A stretch of 64,000 nucleotides of DNA, from positions 26,447,001 through 26,511,000 of the forward strand of contig NW_024467119.1 of the NCBI RefSeq assembly GCF_017591425.1, in the 5' to 3' direction. The position numbers and the translations under genes are program-made. This DNA is from Ochotona curzoniae (taxonomy: Eukaryota > Chordata > Mammalia > Lagomorpha > Ochotonidae). Within the stretch, counting starts at the first letter, position 1. Every line of letters starts with the position of its first letter. This document shows positions 23,258 through 33,359 of this stretch, one piece after another. Below the pieces are notes generated by a model that saw only the letters and a program-made list of their open reading frames with translations, did no database searches and was not told where the DNA came from.

Positions 23258-23820
23258 AAATACAATCCCCAATTCTAGATTTAGTGAGCCAAGTAGTAAC
23301 TAAACCACACAGCATTTTCAACTAAGTAGATACCACACATAATTCAAACTACTCTGACTACCCTATTCCAACAAAGCGGCAAATAACAGAAAATTGGAAG
23401 TATTATCAACAGTTGGCCATACTGAGTAAATTTAGAATGCTGAGCAAAAACCGCTTCCGCTTCATCCCATGTTCCCAGCTTCAATGGGGTTTTTCCAGTA
23501 CTCCGGGCCCACATTTTACCTGAACATCACAGGCTGCAATCATCTACACTGTTCTCTTCACCTTCTCAGATGTGGATTAATGCCTTTACTGTTCCAAGTA
23601 TTCAGCTTCCAGCTAGTCCTGCCTCCACAAAACATCCGTCAACCTCTCAGGACTTTCCTAATAGTGATGATTCTTAACTTCTCTCTTTCCTTAAATTTCC
23701 AGTTCTTCACAAATACCAAAGTCATACCTGAAGTCAGATGTTTTTGCTTCTACAACAATATTTTCGAGGATAACACAAGTGTAAACTCCCATATTTTCAC
23801 TTCTATTCAGGGATGAATGT
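23258..23820. other. Unassigned non-coding region
   Basis: Contains a 115-codon plus-strand open frame (23469-23816) with no recognisable domain. It lacks a splice or promoter context. Confidence 0.4.
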
Positions 23821-23821
23821 T

Positions 23822-24062
23822 TGGTATCCACATTAAGCTACCACTCAGGGAACTGATCCCCAAATGAGAGTATATGGTTCAAGTTCAGGTTCCATTTTTG
23901 AGCCCAGGTTTCTGTTAATGCGCATCCAGTGACGCATCAAGTCAAATCCCTCGCGCTAGATTAAGTTCCAGGTTCTTGGCTTCTGCTGTCACGGCATGGA
24001 CATGTGGACAATTAAGGAGTGAATCAGAAGATCTCTTTCTCTCAAACAAAACAAGTAAAAAT
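23822..24062 (+). mobile_element. CSINE-like, very old
   Basis: Traces of the body (ggttcaagttcaggttcc, 'gttccaggttcttggcttct', 'ggagtgaatcagaagatctc') and an A-rich tail. Boundaries are vague. Confidence 0.55.
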
Positions 24063-24090
24063 GTATATTAAAAATTCCAAATCAGCTTAC

Positions 24091-24428
24091 ATTCAGGTAG
24101 GTACTCTTGTGAAGTTTTACAAGGCAATTTTTTAATGTCAATTTTATCTCCACAGCTATTCTGTACAACATATCCAGCCAACATGATGAAAGCCACATAA
24201 TCACAACTACACCAGGTCTGTGGTCCTGGAAATGTGTTCCATGCATTACCAAGTATCTGGTGGAATGCCAGAAGAGAACAGGAATTTGTGAATAAGGAAC
24301 AATTAAAAAGGCACCTGGGTGTCAGGATGTGGTTAGATTGGCTCTGATTCATCATCACAAATTCATCATTGTTGCTTCTTGAAAACCCTCCACCAGTCTG
24401 GCTCATTGACAATGCTTCTTCACTATCC
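24091..24428 (-). CDS. Candidate internal coding exon, unidentified
   Basis: On the minus strand an open frame of over 110 codons is bordered by an acceptor (cttttacctaaag, AG at 24429-24430) and a donor (CCTGAAT|GTAAGC, GT at 24089-24090). The exon would be 338 nt, entered after a single base and left after the first base of a codon. The translation is cysteine-containing, with a serine/asparagine-rich start (MSQTGGGFSRSNNDEF) and a later stretch containing IMLAGYVVQ. I do not recognise the family. The pyrimidine tract is weak and no partner exon was found. It could be a chance frame, an untranslated exon or a transposase relic. Confidence 0.2.
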
Positions 24429-24637
24429 CTTTAGGTAAAAGCATAACATTATCTATTTTTAAACTGTATCTTAATATTTCAGTGCAGTATTTAAATCTCT
24501 TTGATTTAAAAGGCTTGATGCATAAAGAAATACAATAAAATTCAGATGAAAACCTATTTAAGCTACAACTCAATTTGATCTCCAGTCACAGCATGAGTAT
24601 GTTATATTACATGGCCACCTTAAAATATTCTGTTTAG

Positions 24638-24932
24638 GGGCTGATGTCATGGTAAGGTAAGCATTCACCTGTGGTGCCAGCATCCCATGTGGGTACCAGT
24701 TTGAGTTCTACTTCTGATCCAGCTCTTTGCTAATGGCTGGAAGAGCAGTGGAGCCCTTGCATCCATGTGGGCAACCTGGAAGAGTTCCTGGCTTCTGGTT
24801 TCAAGTCAGCCCAACTTTGGTCACTGCGGCCATTTGGGGAGAGAATCAGTCAATGGAATATCTCTCTCTTTCTCTCATTCTCTCTCTCTCTTTCTCTCAT
24901 TCTCACATCAAATAAAAATAAATCTGTAAAAA
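24638..24932 (+). mobile_element. CSINE, old, with TCTCTC-rich 3' segment
   Basis: Head taggggctgatgtcatggta, B-box side 'taccagtttgagttcta', long pyrimidine run, tail aaataaaaataaatctgtaa. Confidence 0.85.
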
Positions 24933-24935
24933 AAT

Positions 24936-25513
24936 TTCTAGAAATTGTGTTAAATATATCTCAGCAATAGGATTATAGATTCTTTGCCATTCTCCATTAT
25001 CTACAATGCCAAGATACACTTAAACAGCAGAATGATGACTTATGACTGTTTTTGAAGGACTACAGTAATAATATGGGGAAAATTAATAGGGGAAGAGTAT
25101 TAAGTAGAAGAGAAGAAATCCCAGAGCCTATGAAACTGTATCATAAAATGAATAAATTAATTTTTTTAAAACTGCCTAGAAATTGAAGAAAATTCTCCTT
25201 GAATTCTAATATTAGAGAATACTATATTCTGGATTTATCATTTTAATTCAGATTTACAAGTACATATATTACAAAGCAGCAACCTCAGAAGATATGTTGG
25301 CCTAAGTTATAACTGAAATTACAATTTGGCTATAAAATAGCACATAGTCTGTTTTTCATTTCTCCTTAAAGAGGGTCAGAATTTTAAAACTCCAGTTGTG
25401 CTCCACTTAAAGGTACATGCCTACAATATAGTTTTATCTAGTTTAGATTTTATAATAGAAAATTCTAAAAGTAAAGTTGCATGAGATTCATTACATTGAT
25501 TTTTTTCTACATG
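24936..25513. other. A+T-rich non-coding stretch
   Basis: Nothing recognised. Confidence 0.5.
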
Positions 25514-25555
25514 TACGTGTGTGTATGTGTGTGTGTGTATCTGTGTGTGTGTGGA
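25514..25555. repeat. (GT)n microsatellite, interrupted
   Basis: TG/GT repeat with single-base interruptions (tacgtgtgtgtatgtgtgtg and on), ending at the start of a minus-strand CSINE tail. Confidence 0.9.
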
Positions 25556-25559
25556 GAAG

Positions 25560-25888
25560 GTATTTAACTTTTATTTATTTGAAAGGAAATGTTGGGGAGT
25601 GGGGGTAGGAGGACACAAGGACAGACTTATCTTCCATCTGCTGATTCACTATCCCAATGGCCACAATGGCTGAGGCTAGGCCAGCCCAAAGACAGGAGCT
25701 TCTTCCTGGTCTCTCCCATGAGAGCAAAGGTTCAAGGACTTTGGCTATCCTCCGCTGCTTCTTCAGCTGCACTGACTGGATCAGGAGCTAGTTCAGAAGG
25801 AGGGAGCAGCTGGGTACAAAAAGACACCCATACATGATGCCAGCACTAGGCAGCAGCCTAACCTGATCTGCCATAATGCCGGCCCCTG
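25560..25888 (-). mobile_element. CSINE, old
   Basis: Minus order: 'ttttatttatttgaaagg', 'atctgctgattcactatccc', then head ccataatgccggcccc at 25873-25888. Confidence 0.87.
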
Positions 25889-26193
25889 GGTTTTATTTCA
25901 TTTATTTATTTATTTGTATTTGATAGACAAATTTGCAGAGATTTTCTATCTGCTGGTTTATTCCCTAAACGGCCACAACAGCCAGAGCTGAGCTCATTCA
26001 AAATCCGGAGCCTGAAGGCTCTTGAACATTTCCCACTTGTGTGGAGGGACCCAGATACTTAGGCCACCTTCTGCTGCTCTCCCAGCAAGGAGCTGGATCA
26101 GAAATGGAACAGCCAGGACACAAACCAGTGCCCATATGGGATGCCAGTACAACAGCCAGAGGATTAATCTTTTACACCACTCTTCTAACCCCT
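25889..26193 (-). mobile_element. CSINE, old, abutting the previous one
   Basis: Tail 'catttatttatttatttgta', body 'cacaacagccagagctgagc', head 'ttttacaccactcttctaac'. Two minus-strand copies lie head to tail. Confidence 0.85.
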
Positions 26194-26293
26194 CTCAGTT
26201 TTATTTATTTATTTTACACATATTCCAGCAATCATGAGGTACGACTACAAGAGTACATTTCAGCATTGATTAAAAAAAATTATATAGTAATTT

Positions 26294-26618
26294 GGGCCCG
26301 GCGCGGTGGCGCAAGTGGTTAAAGGTCCTCGCCTTGCACGCCCGGGATCCCATATGGGCGCCGGTTCTAATCCCGGCAGCCCCGCTTCCCTTCCAGCTCC
26401 CTGCCTGTGGCCCGGGAAGGCAGTCGAGGACAGCCCAAAGATTTGGGAACCTGCACCCACGTGGGAGACCCGGAAGAGGCTCCTGGCTTCGGATTGGCAT
26501 AGTATTGGCCCGTTGCGGCTCACTTGGGAAGTGAATCATCGGACGGAAGATCTTCCTCTCTGTCTCTCCTCTCTGTATATCCGCCTTTCCAATGAAAAAA
26601 TAATAAAAATAAATCTTT
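26294..26618 (+). mobile_element. CSINE, youngest-looking copy, 22-bp target-site duplication
   Basis: The best-preserved element in the window. It has an RNA polymerase III A box (tggcgcaagtgg, 26307-26318) and B box (ggttctaatcc, 26363-26373) and CpGs still intact (cccggcgcggtggcgc). The tail is aataaaaataaatcttt. A 22-bp direct repeat at 26272-26293 and 26619-26640 (eight A, then ttatatagtaattt) flanks it exactly. Open frames in it on both strands are by-products of its G+C-rich body. Confidence 0.98.
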
Positions 26619-26640
26619 AAAAAAAATTATATAGTAATTT

Positions 26641-26790
26641 GAGACAATTCCCAGAACGCACCCAACATCAGAGCAGTGGTGTTCAATGTCCAGCTCTGGT
26701 GCCTGATTCCAGCTTCATGCCAAAACCTGTAGGCAGCTCTGTTTCTATCTGTGTGTATGTGAAAATAATCAATAAAAATAGACACTAGTC
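26641..26790 (+). mobile_element. Old CSINE fragment
   Basis: Weak match to the middle of an old copy (ggtgttcaatgtccagctct, ttccagcttcatgcc) and a tail (aatcaataaaaatag). Confidence 0.45.
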
Positions 26791-26894
26791 TTTAAGAACA
26801 ATTTTCAGGCCATATCTTTATTTTTAAAAAGTAACAACAAACTTTTGGTACCTTTACCACAAATCCAGGTTATATAATTATTATAATCTTTGTG

Positions 26895-27219
26895 TTTTTT
26901 TTTTAAATTTTATCTATTCGAAAGGCAGAAAGAGAAAGAGAGAGGCAGAAAGATAGTTCAATTGATCTTCCATCCAACAGTTTACTTCCCAAGTGGTCAA
27001 AATGGTCGAGGCTAAACCAGATCCAAGCCAGGAACTTAGAACTCCAACAGGGTCTCCCACATAGGTAGCAGGGGCCCAAGCACATGAGCCACCTTCCAAC
27101 GCTGTTGCAGACACGTTATTCGAGAGTTGTATTGGAATTGGAGCAACTGGGACTTGAACCAACACTCATGTGAACTGCCAGCATTGCACGCTGTGGCTTA
27201 ACCAGATGCAGGACAACAC
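26895..27219 (-). mobile_element. CSINE, old
   Basis: Minus order with a T-run tail, 'gaaaggcagaaagagaaaga', 'tttacttcccaagtggtc', 'gggacttgaaccaacac', 'gcttaaccagatgcagg'. Confidence 0.85.
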
Positions 27220-28080
27220 AACATGGGGCCCTTTAGCCTTAAGTGGCAACAATGCTTCATTTCTGTTACAACTAAGAAGAATGTATTAAAACATGACATG
27301 GATACTGTGCACAAAACCTTCCATCAGGCATTATCTCAATAACATAATTCCCATCTTCCCTGTGCAACTTGCTTGACCTGAGTAGGTAAAAAGCAGGTAT
27401 TTTCTGTAAAAAAGAAAGGCTCCACCAACAAGAAACAATTTTTAAAATTGAAATGTTGTTTTCTTTTCAGAACACACTAAACCACTAAAATTGATTGAGG
27501 CTTCCTTTTAGGTATTATTAAGGAGAGGGTGCAGGTGGGAGGAACTACATAGTATAGTCTCTCCTAACTGTACAACAGTAGTTACCAAGTTAGAGGGAAT
27601 TCTTTAGCAGCCTCCCTTTGCCCCTAAAGGGTATACTTCTTACAGGGAGGCAGCAGTCTCCTTTACATCTTTATGTTCATGTTAAAACTAATAAGACCGT
27701 TTTCTGTTGAAAAATCAGTCAGGACATTTGATAACGAAAGGTGTCTGTAAGAGAGGGAAATATCTTTGTCATAAAGGAAAATCTCGGAAAGAAGAAAAAG
27801 GATGGTGGGGGGAGCAATTAATTAGATCCCAGCATTTGAGCTGCAATGAACTATTTCTACTTTAGCTATTTTGGGACACTGTATTTTCAGAGTTGAAACT
27901 TTCATAGCACAGGGCCAGTTAAGCCATTAGTGAGATTTAGAGCATACTGTTATGTTACAAAACCAAGGGCACTGAATCTTTTCTCCTCGGTTAACAGTAA
28001 AAAGGAAAATCTTACAACCAGGTACAGCAGTAATACAAGCATGGTGTTTCTTTTGAGTTAAAAACAAAACAAAATAAGAC
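27220..28080. other. Unassigned non-coding region
   Basis: About 860 bp with no recognised repeat or exon. Confidence 0.5.
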
Positions 28081-28081
28081 C

Positions 28082-28372
28082 TTAGAAGCTGTCATTGTGG
28101 GATAGCTCATTGGGTCACCTCCTGCAAAGCCAGCCTTCTGCCAGTATGAGTTCTTGCTGCTCCACTTGTGATGCAGCACCCTGTTAACATACCTGGGAAG
28201 GTAGCAGAAGATGGCCTAGCTATTTTGTGTCCCTGTCATACATGCCAGAGCCTGGAAGGAGTTTGTGTCTCCTGGTTTCAGCTGGCTCAGCCCTGGTTGG
28301 TGGAGCTACTTGGGGAATGAACCAAGGGAAAGGAGACCTTATTCTTGATCTCTCTCTTTCTAAATAAAGTGT
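28082..28372 (+). mobile_element. CSINE, old
   Basis: Head 'agaagctgtcattgtgggat', body 'gggaaggtagcagaagatgg', 3' end 'tctctctttctaaataaagtg'. Confidence 0.8.
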
Positions 28373-28451
28373 AGTCACAACATATGGCTAGGGATACTGT
28401 ATGGGACAATAGAGCTCTAGGGAACTAAAGGAAAACATCTGCGCCTTAAAT

Positions 28452-28812
28452 TTTTTAAAAGGTTTATTTATTTTTATTTGAAAGGCAGAGTTAGAGAGGA
28501 GAGAGGGAGGGATGAGGGGAGAGAGAGAGAAAGAGAGAGAGAAAGAGAGAGACATCTTCCATCCATCTGTTGGTTCTTTCCCCAAATTGTTATAACAGCT
28601 GGAGGTGGGCTGGTCTGAAGCTAGGAGCATCCTTTGTGTCTCCCATATGGGTACAAGCACCCAAGGACTTAGGGTCATCCTCCATAGCTTTATCAGACCA
28701 TTAGCGTGGAGCTTGATTGGAAGTGGAACATCTGGGACCCGAAGCTGCACTCATACAGGATGCAGCACCACATGCTGAGGTTTAACTAACTATGCCACAG
28801 CATCAACCCTAG
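28452..28812 (-). mobile_element. CSINE, old, with GA-rich 3' segment
   Basis: Minus order; the pyrimidine box reads as a long (GA)n purine tract at 28493-28552. Head 'gtttaactaactatgccaca'. Confidence 0.88.
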
Positions 28813-29170
28813 TGCCTTAAATTTTGTTTGAAATAGTAAAAAGTCTTGCATGTGAACGTGTAATTGATACTTCTGAGGCATATTTCTTTTTCATTCTTAT
28901 GACATGGAGGAAAGAACTACAACATGAAAATGCTGCTTTATGTGTGGGAACAAAATTTTGTATACTTATCATCTAGTAGGGTCTATAGCATTGGCTTCTA
29001 AGTTGGCTCCTTGTCATTTCCTAAAACTCAATGCCTACAGAGATTCTAGTTCAACTGGTCTTGGTTGAAGCCTGGGCATAAGGATTATTAAAAGCCATGC
29101 AGCAGGTGCTAAGATGCAGCCAGACTTGAATCCTCTCAACTAGAAAGAAAGCAGTCATGTGTTAGGCATT
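28813..29170. other. Non-coding stretch
   Basis: Nothing recognised. Confidence 0.5.
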
Positions 29171-29174
29171 AGCT

Positions 29175-29404
29175 GGATGTCTGGTGCAGTGGTAGCATGC
29201 CGCTCAGGTTTCAATTGTAGCTTCTTGCTGATGTACGTCCTGAAAGGCGGCAGGTAATGGCTTGCATGCTCGGCTCCCTGCCACTCACAGGGCAGACCCT
29301 GGTTCTGACGGCCTGACCCAGTTAGGGCAGGCAGTTGGGGGAGGGAGCTGCTCGATGGATAATCTCTGTCTATCTCTGTCTCTCTGCTTTGTAAAATAAA
29401 CATC
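29175..29404 (+). mobile_element. CSINE-like, old and shortened
   Basis: Head 'tgtctggtgcagtggtagca', B-box side caggtttcaattgtagctt, 3' end 'tctgtctctctgctttgtaaaataaac'-like. Confidence 0.6.
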
Positions 29405-30208
29405 AGTGATTTACTTTTTTTTAAAAATCATTTAAAATTTTTTACAGATGAGAAAATAAATTTGCAGACGAAAAAAAGTAAATTTAAAGACATTTTCTAG
29501 AATTGGGACACATTGGTCAGACAGTAATGTCCAGATGGGACAGAATAGAATAATGTGCTTATTCATAAGATCTGACAATAAAAGGATGTTAAAAAAATAA
29601 AAGGGTCTCAAAGATACATTCATTTTTCTTCCAAACTCAAAGACTATTAAACTCTTCGCCTCAAAAGCAATTGACAGATCATCGTTTTGATGTGACTAGG
29701 TACAGTAACTATGAAACTTAGAATTCTAACTTGGGCCATTAAAAGTCCTATTATTGATTTATTCATTAAACATTGTCTTTAAAAAATACTGTTCCCACAT
29801 TGCGCATCAGAATTTTAAAATTAACAACAAAGTTTCAAGGAAAAAAATAAGGAAAATACACCCCAGATCTTCATTGTTCCCACCAACACTGACTATTCTG
29901 TCCTGAGACCCAATCTTATTTCTCCTTTCCCACACCCCTTCCTTGAAAAGTGACATTAATTCATATGAGTCAATTTGGTTACATCACGGGTCTAGTCGGA
30001 GAACACTTTCAGCTTACTGTTATAAGTGGCAGCACAGACTTCTTCTAAAGTATATTCCGAAACGGGAACACACAGACAGGAGTCACTTGTGAATACAGCA
30101 GCCTGCAGTATGCTTGTGGCTGCTTCTTGATCTCAAACGGTCTTATTTATAATTTAATTATACCATAAAAATGTTTTGTGCTTTATCCCAAAATTATGCA
30201 CTGGAAGA
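29405..30208. other. Unassigned non-coding region
   Basis: A+T-rich; no repeat or exon recognised. Confidence 0.5.
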
Positions 30209-30256
30209 AGGAGAAGAAAGAAAGAGGAGGAGGAGGAGGAGGAAGAGGAGGGAGGG
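30209..30256. repeat. Purine-only (GGA/GAA)n tract
   Basis: gaaggagaagaaagaaagag followed by (GAG)n; about 50 bp with no pyrimidine until gggagtggg. Confidence 0.9.
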
Positions 30257-30457
30257 AGTGGGAAGGCGATAAACCGGAAAACCAACGTGGGAGAAGCTAC
30301 TACAATGCTCATTTCATTCACACCTTAACCTATTAGAGGTGGAACAAAGCAAGTCATGTGTTTCCTCATAAGAATACATAAATTCCATTCATTTACAGAC
30401 ACCTGTCTTCCACTGCTAAACAATGATTAGCCAATTCTCACACTCATACCCACCACT

Positions 30458-30740
30458 TAAGGGCCAATTCTGAGGGCGGGAGGGGGCCAGACATTCCACA
30501 GGAACACGAGTTCCTGTCTGGTTACTCCACTTGCCATCCAGCAGGCGGCTAACGCACCCGGAAAGCAGCCTGCTGGATGGCCGAAATGCTTGGCCCCCGC
30601 ACCCACACGGGAGATCCAGATGAAGTTTCTGGCTCCTGGTTTCAGCCTGGCCCAGTGATTTGGGGAGTGAACCAGCTGATGGAAGATTTTTATTTCTTTC
30701 ACATGAGGTAAATATTTAAAGAATAAATAAATAAGGGAAA
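30458..30740 (+). mobile_element. CSINE, old, G+C-rich
   Basis: Head gggccaattctgagggcggg, body 'acccggaaagcagcctgctgg', tail aagaataaataaataaggg. Last SINE before the CpG island. Confidence 0.82.
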
Positions 30741-31699
30741 CTCTTAAAAAAAAGATGTCTTACAATTTTACAGTATTAAAATCTGTTCTTTAATTTGACA
30801 CTGATTTTAATAGCATGTGACTTGCAATGTGAAAAGCCATGTAGATTCCTGCACCCTAATACTCAATCTTTAAAGAATAGCTGAGTCTTACAAGCAAGTA
30901 AAAATGTTGACGGGATCAATGTAAATCCGAAGACACCTCAATAATGGTAATGAAAGCCATAAATTTCTTACTGTGGAAGACATTACAGTCTCTCCTTTTT
31001 AATCGTTAAGCCTTGATATCTTTACTTGCTATTCCAGCTCCCATCTGACCAGCTTCCCCCACACACTCCTACAAAGCCTCTAACATTAAAGTTAGAACAC
31101 AGCGTCAATCTACAATGGAAGGATGAAGTAGCCAATGTACTTCTGTATTAGCTTACAGAATCGATCTACGCATGAGCTTACTGAAAATGTTCTTAGCGCT
31201 ATTAAAAGCTGAAATAATTTGTATCACAGTACCACACACGCAGCCACCTAACACACACAACGTTTTCAGCTTGTCCCTACCAAGCCAGCCAACAAGAGTT
31301 TGGGAAAACACCACTTGTTAAATTCTACACGGACTTTTCTTCTCCACCTTTTCTCATCAGCTTACTAGACAAAAATTTAGAAGCTTGCTAATTAATTAGC
31401 ACCACTCTTCACCCCCCACAGATCCGGTGGCCTACATTTTGTTTAGGTGCCACCTTGAAAACAAACCCGATTGCCCCATTTTCTGAGAGGTAAACTCAGT
31501 TCCAGGCAGCTCCCTATGAAATCACCGCGTTTGTTGTTTCAAAGATGCAATTAAACGAAAATGACACAAGACTGTGGAGGAGAGGGTTTGGAAGTCTGTG
31601 GAGGTGTCAATCAAACACCCCAATGAAAACTGAGTCGCCGTAAATCCCTCCCGTGATACAGTTTCTCTCCGTCCTCCCTTCCCCAGCATTAGTGACGGA
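30741..31699. other. Unique-looking promoter-proximal DNA
   Basis: About 1 kb free of recognisable repeats, immediately left of the CpG island. If the minus-strand gene exists, this would be the start of its first intron. Confidence 0.5.
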
Positions 31700-32116
31700 A
31701 GGAAATTAACCCCCAGAGGAATTCTCTAGACTGAGGGTGTAAGTGGAGCGTCCCGGAATGAGCCGAGGGGAGGAAGGGGCCGGAACGTAAACTGGAGCCG
31801 AAGAGCAATAAAGCGCTCGCACCAGGCAAGTGCCTCTTTCGGCCCCTTCCCCGCCTCCTCGCCCCCTCTTCAACCAACCCCTGCACACACACATTCTTCT
31901 GGGAGGCCTCCAGCCGCACCATCTCCACAATCATTTACAGAAATGAGAAACAGACTCCGGGAGCCCTTCCCTCCTGCGCGCACCGAGCAGAGCCGCACGG
32001 GCAGGACGGGGCACTGTCACTCCACACGCTCGCTCCCCGTCTGGGGTTCCAGTCCCCGTAACCTGCGCCTTCAGCGCAGGAGAGGGAATCTTCCCGCGCG
32101 AGAAAGTCCGCCTCAC

Positions 32117-32185
32117 CTTGCCCCACTTGACCACACACAAGCACCCCAGAAACAAAAATCCAGAGGGGAGGAAAGTTCCTTCCAT
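32117..32185 (-). CDS. Possible alternative first coding exon with hydrophobic start
   Basis: Minus-strand ATG at 32185-32183 opens 23 codons ending exactly at a donor (GGCAAG|GTGAGG, GT at 32116-32115) in phase 0. The peptide starts MEGTFLPSGFLFLGCLC, a signal-peptide-like hydrophobic stretch without a clear basic n-region. The Kozak context has G at +4 but C at -3. It lies inside what would be intron 1 if the donor at 32286 is used, so it could be an alternative promoter's exon or chance. Confidence 0.15.
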
Positions 32186-32285
32186 CGGGGGTGCTGAGGG
32201 GTCGGAGCCCCGGCAGAGTGCGACAGCCTCCCGTGGGGCGCTCGGGCACGGCCAGGGCAGGGCGCGGGGCCGTGGGCGTCCTTAC

Positions 32286-32815
32286 CGGCTCGTGCGGACG
32301 CTCGGTCCTCCTACTGCGGCGCGGGGCTGCGGGGACGCGGCGTCGGGGCGGGCCGCCGGCAGCCGCCGCGGGCGCCGAGAGCCACCACCTCTTCTCTGCC
32401 GAGCGGCTTCGGGCGTGGGCTGCAGGAGCTGGAGAGGGAGCCTAGGGAGGGAGACAGGAGAAGCAGCATTTCCTCCTCCTCCTCCACGCCTCGGAAACGC
32501 CCCTCCAGCGGCGACCTCCAGACACCACGGCCTGACCCTGGAGCACTTGCACACCTTCGCACACCCTCCTTGAAGAACCTTCCCCCTCAAAAAAGAAACT
32601 TTTGGGCGCGGACTTCTCAAGTCCTGCAGTTGGCTCCGATCGCGGCTGAGGCGGCTGAGACGGCGCCGGGAGCCTGGGAGCGCTGCTCGCCAGCACTGGG
32701 GGCTCGGAGGGCCGGGATCATAGTGTGTCAGCCGCCGCGCGCCTGGCGGAGACACTGGCACGACTGGGGCTCCACCTCGCGCGCCCGCGCGGGCCACGCC
32801 TCCCGGCCCCGTCAA
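32286..32815 (-). other. Probable non-coding first exon of a minus-strand gene
   Basis: The donor is strong (GAGCCG|GTAAGGAC; exon ends at 32286). The transcription start is unknown and the right limit given is only the start of the longest open frame. That frame (177 codons) is proline-, arginine- and glycine-rich and runs into the donor. It looks like a G+C-rich 5' UTR reading open by composition. I see no recognisable protein domain and no downstream coding exon I can identify on this strand. Confidence 0.45.
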
Positions 32816-32876
32816 TCACTCCTTCCCGGGCTCCGGGAGGCCCGCGGAGCTGCAACCCTGCGCTCTCCTTCACCTC

Positions 32877-32883
32877 ATTGGCT
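32877..32883 (-). promoter_or_regulatory. CCAAT box (NF-Y type)
   Basis: ATTGGCT on the plus strand, i.e. AGCCAAT on the minus strand, in the CpG-island core about 590 bp upstream of the minus-strand donor and 63 bp from the X-box. Confidence 0.5.
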
Positions 32884-32945
32884 CGCCTGGCCTCCAGTCC
32901 CGCCTCCTCTCTAGGGACTAGGTCGCCGGGGAGACCAGCGCCCCC

Positions 32946-32959
32946 GTTTCCATGACAAC
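32946..32959. promoter_or_regulatory. RFX X-box motif
   Basis: GTTTCCATGACAAC agrees with the RFX X-box (GTTRCCATGGYAAC) at 12 of 14 positions. Both outer half-site ends (GTT and AAC) and the two-base AT spacing are intact. X-boxes near CpG-island starts are typical of genes for cilium assembly and motility. It lies about 375 bp upstream of the plus-strand ATG at 33333. Confidence 0.65.
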
Positions 32960-32990
32960 CGGCGCCTTGGGCCTGGCTTTTCGCGTTCTT

Positions 32991-33002
32991 CTGACTAGTC
33001 AG
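32991..33002. promoter_or_regulatory. 12-bp perfect palindrome, AP-1/bZIP-like
   Basis: CTGACTAGTCAG reads the same on both strands. It contains two TGACT half sites (one per strand), suggesting a bZIP dimer site, but no binding can be shown from sequence. Confidence 0.3.
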
Positions 33003-33077
33003 ACGCTCAGGTTAATGGCCGAACAGCTAAGTTCCCAGTTTAGGCCGAGTTGAAAACTCAGCTGCTGTCTCCCCACC

Positions 33078-33101
33078 GCACACACGCACACACACACACA
33101 G
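33078..33101. repeat. (CA)n microsatellite in the promoter
   Basis: cacacacgcacacacacaca, with one interruption, between the X-box and the plus-strand ATG. Confidence 0.9.
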
Positions 33102-33328
33102 TTCAGCTTCAGAAACGGCACCTGACCGCCCTTGGGGAGTGAGAGCTAGAGAGAAACCCACCCTACTGCGGGCTTGTCCGCTGTCACTCTCAACCCCTCC
33201 CCCACTTGCCTTCCTCAGCGCCTCAGCCGAGCTTCCACGTTCCCACCAGGCGACCTGGGCTTTGAAAGAGTGAGGAGAAAAGAGAGAGAGCAGGGCCGGG
33301 TCAGCTCCCCGCACGAGACAGCAACTTT

Positions 33329-33341
33329 AAAAATGGCGCGG
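33329..33341 (+). promoter_or_regulatory. YY1-like element over the candidate start codon
   Basis: aaaaatggcgcgg matches the AAnATGGCG form of YY1 sites, which in many mammalian genes sit just downstream of the transcription start and include the initiator ATG. This supports a start site shortly upstream. Confidence 0.5.
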
Positions 33342-33359
33342 TCAACGAGAAGCGACGTG
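33333..33359 (+). CDS. Candidate first coding exon, 9 codons
   Basis: The ATG in AAAATGG context (A at -3, G at +4: strong) opens a short reading MARSTRSDV that meets a good donor, GTG|GTGAGT, after 33359 in phase 0. The frame is also open upstream (33174 ATG), so the N-terminus is not certain. It joins in frame with the 99-nt exon at 61664-61762, giving an intron of about 28.3 kb. An X-box upstream and a YY1-like motif over the ATG support a true gene start. I do not recognise the product. Alternative: the whole exon is 5' UTR. Confidence 0.45.

Noticed and set aside
23469..23816. A 115-codon plus-strand frame
   Set aside because: No domain, no convincing donor or acceptor and no promoter context.
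32118..32573. A 151-codon plus-strand frame in the CpG island
   Set aside because: Low-complexity Arg/Gly/Pro content expected of any frame in very G+C-rich DNA; it overlaps opposing frames of equal quality.
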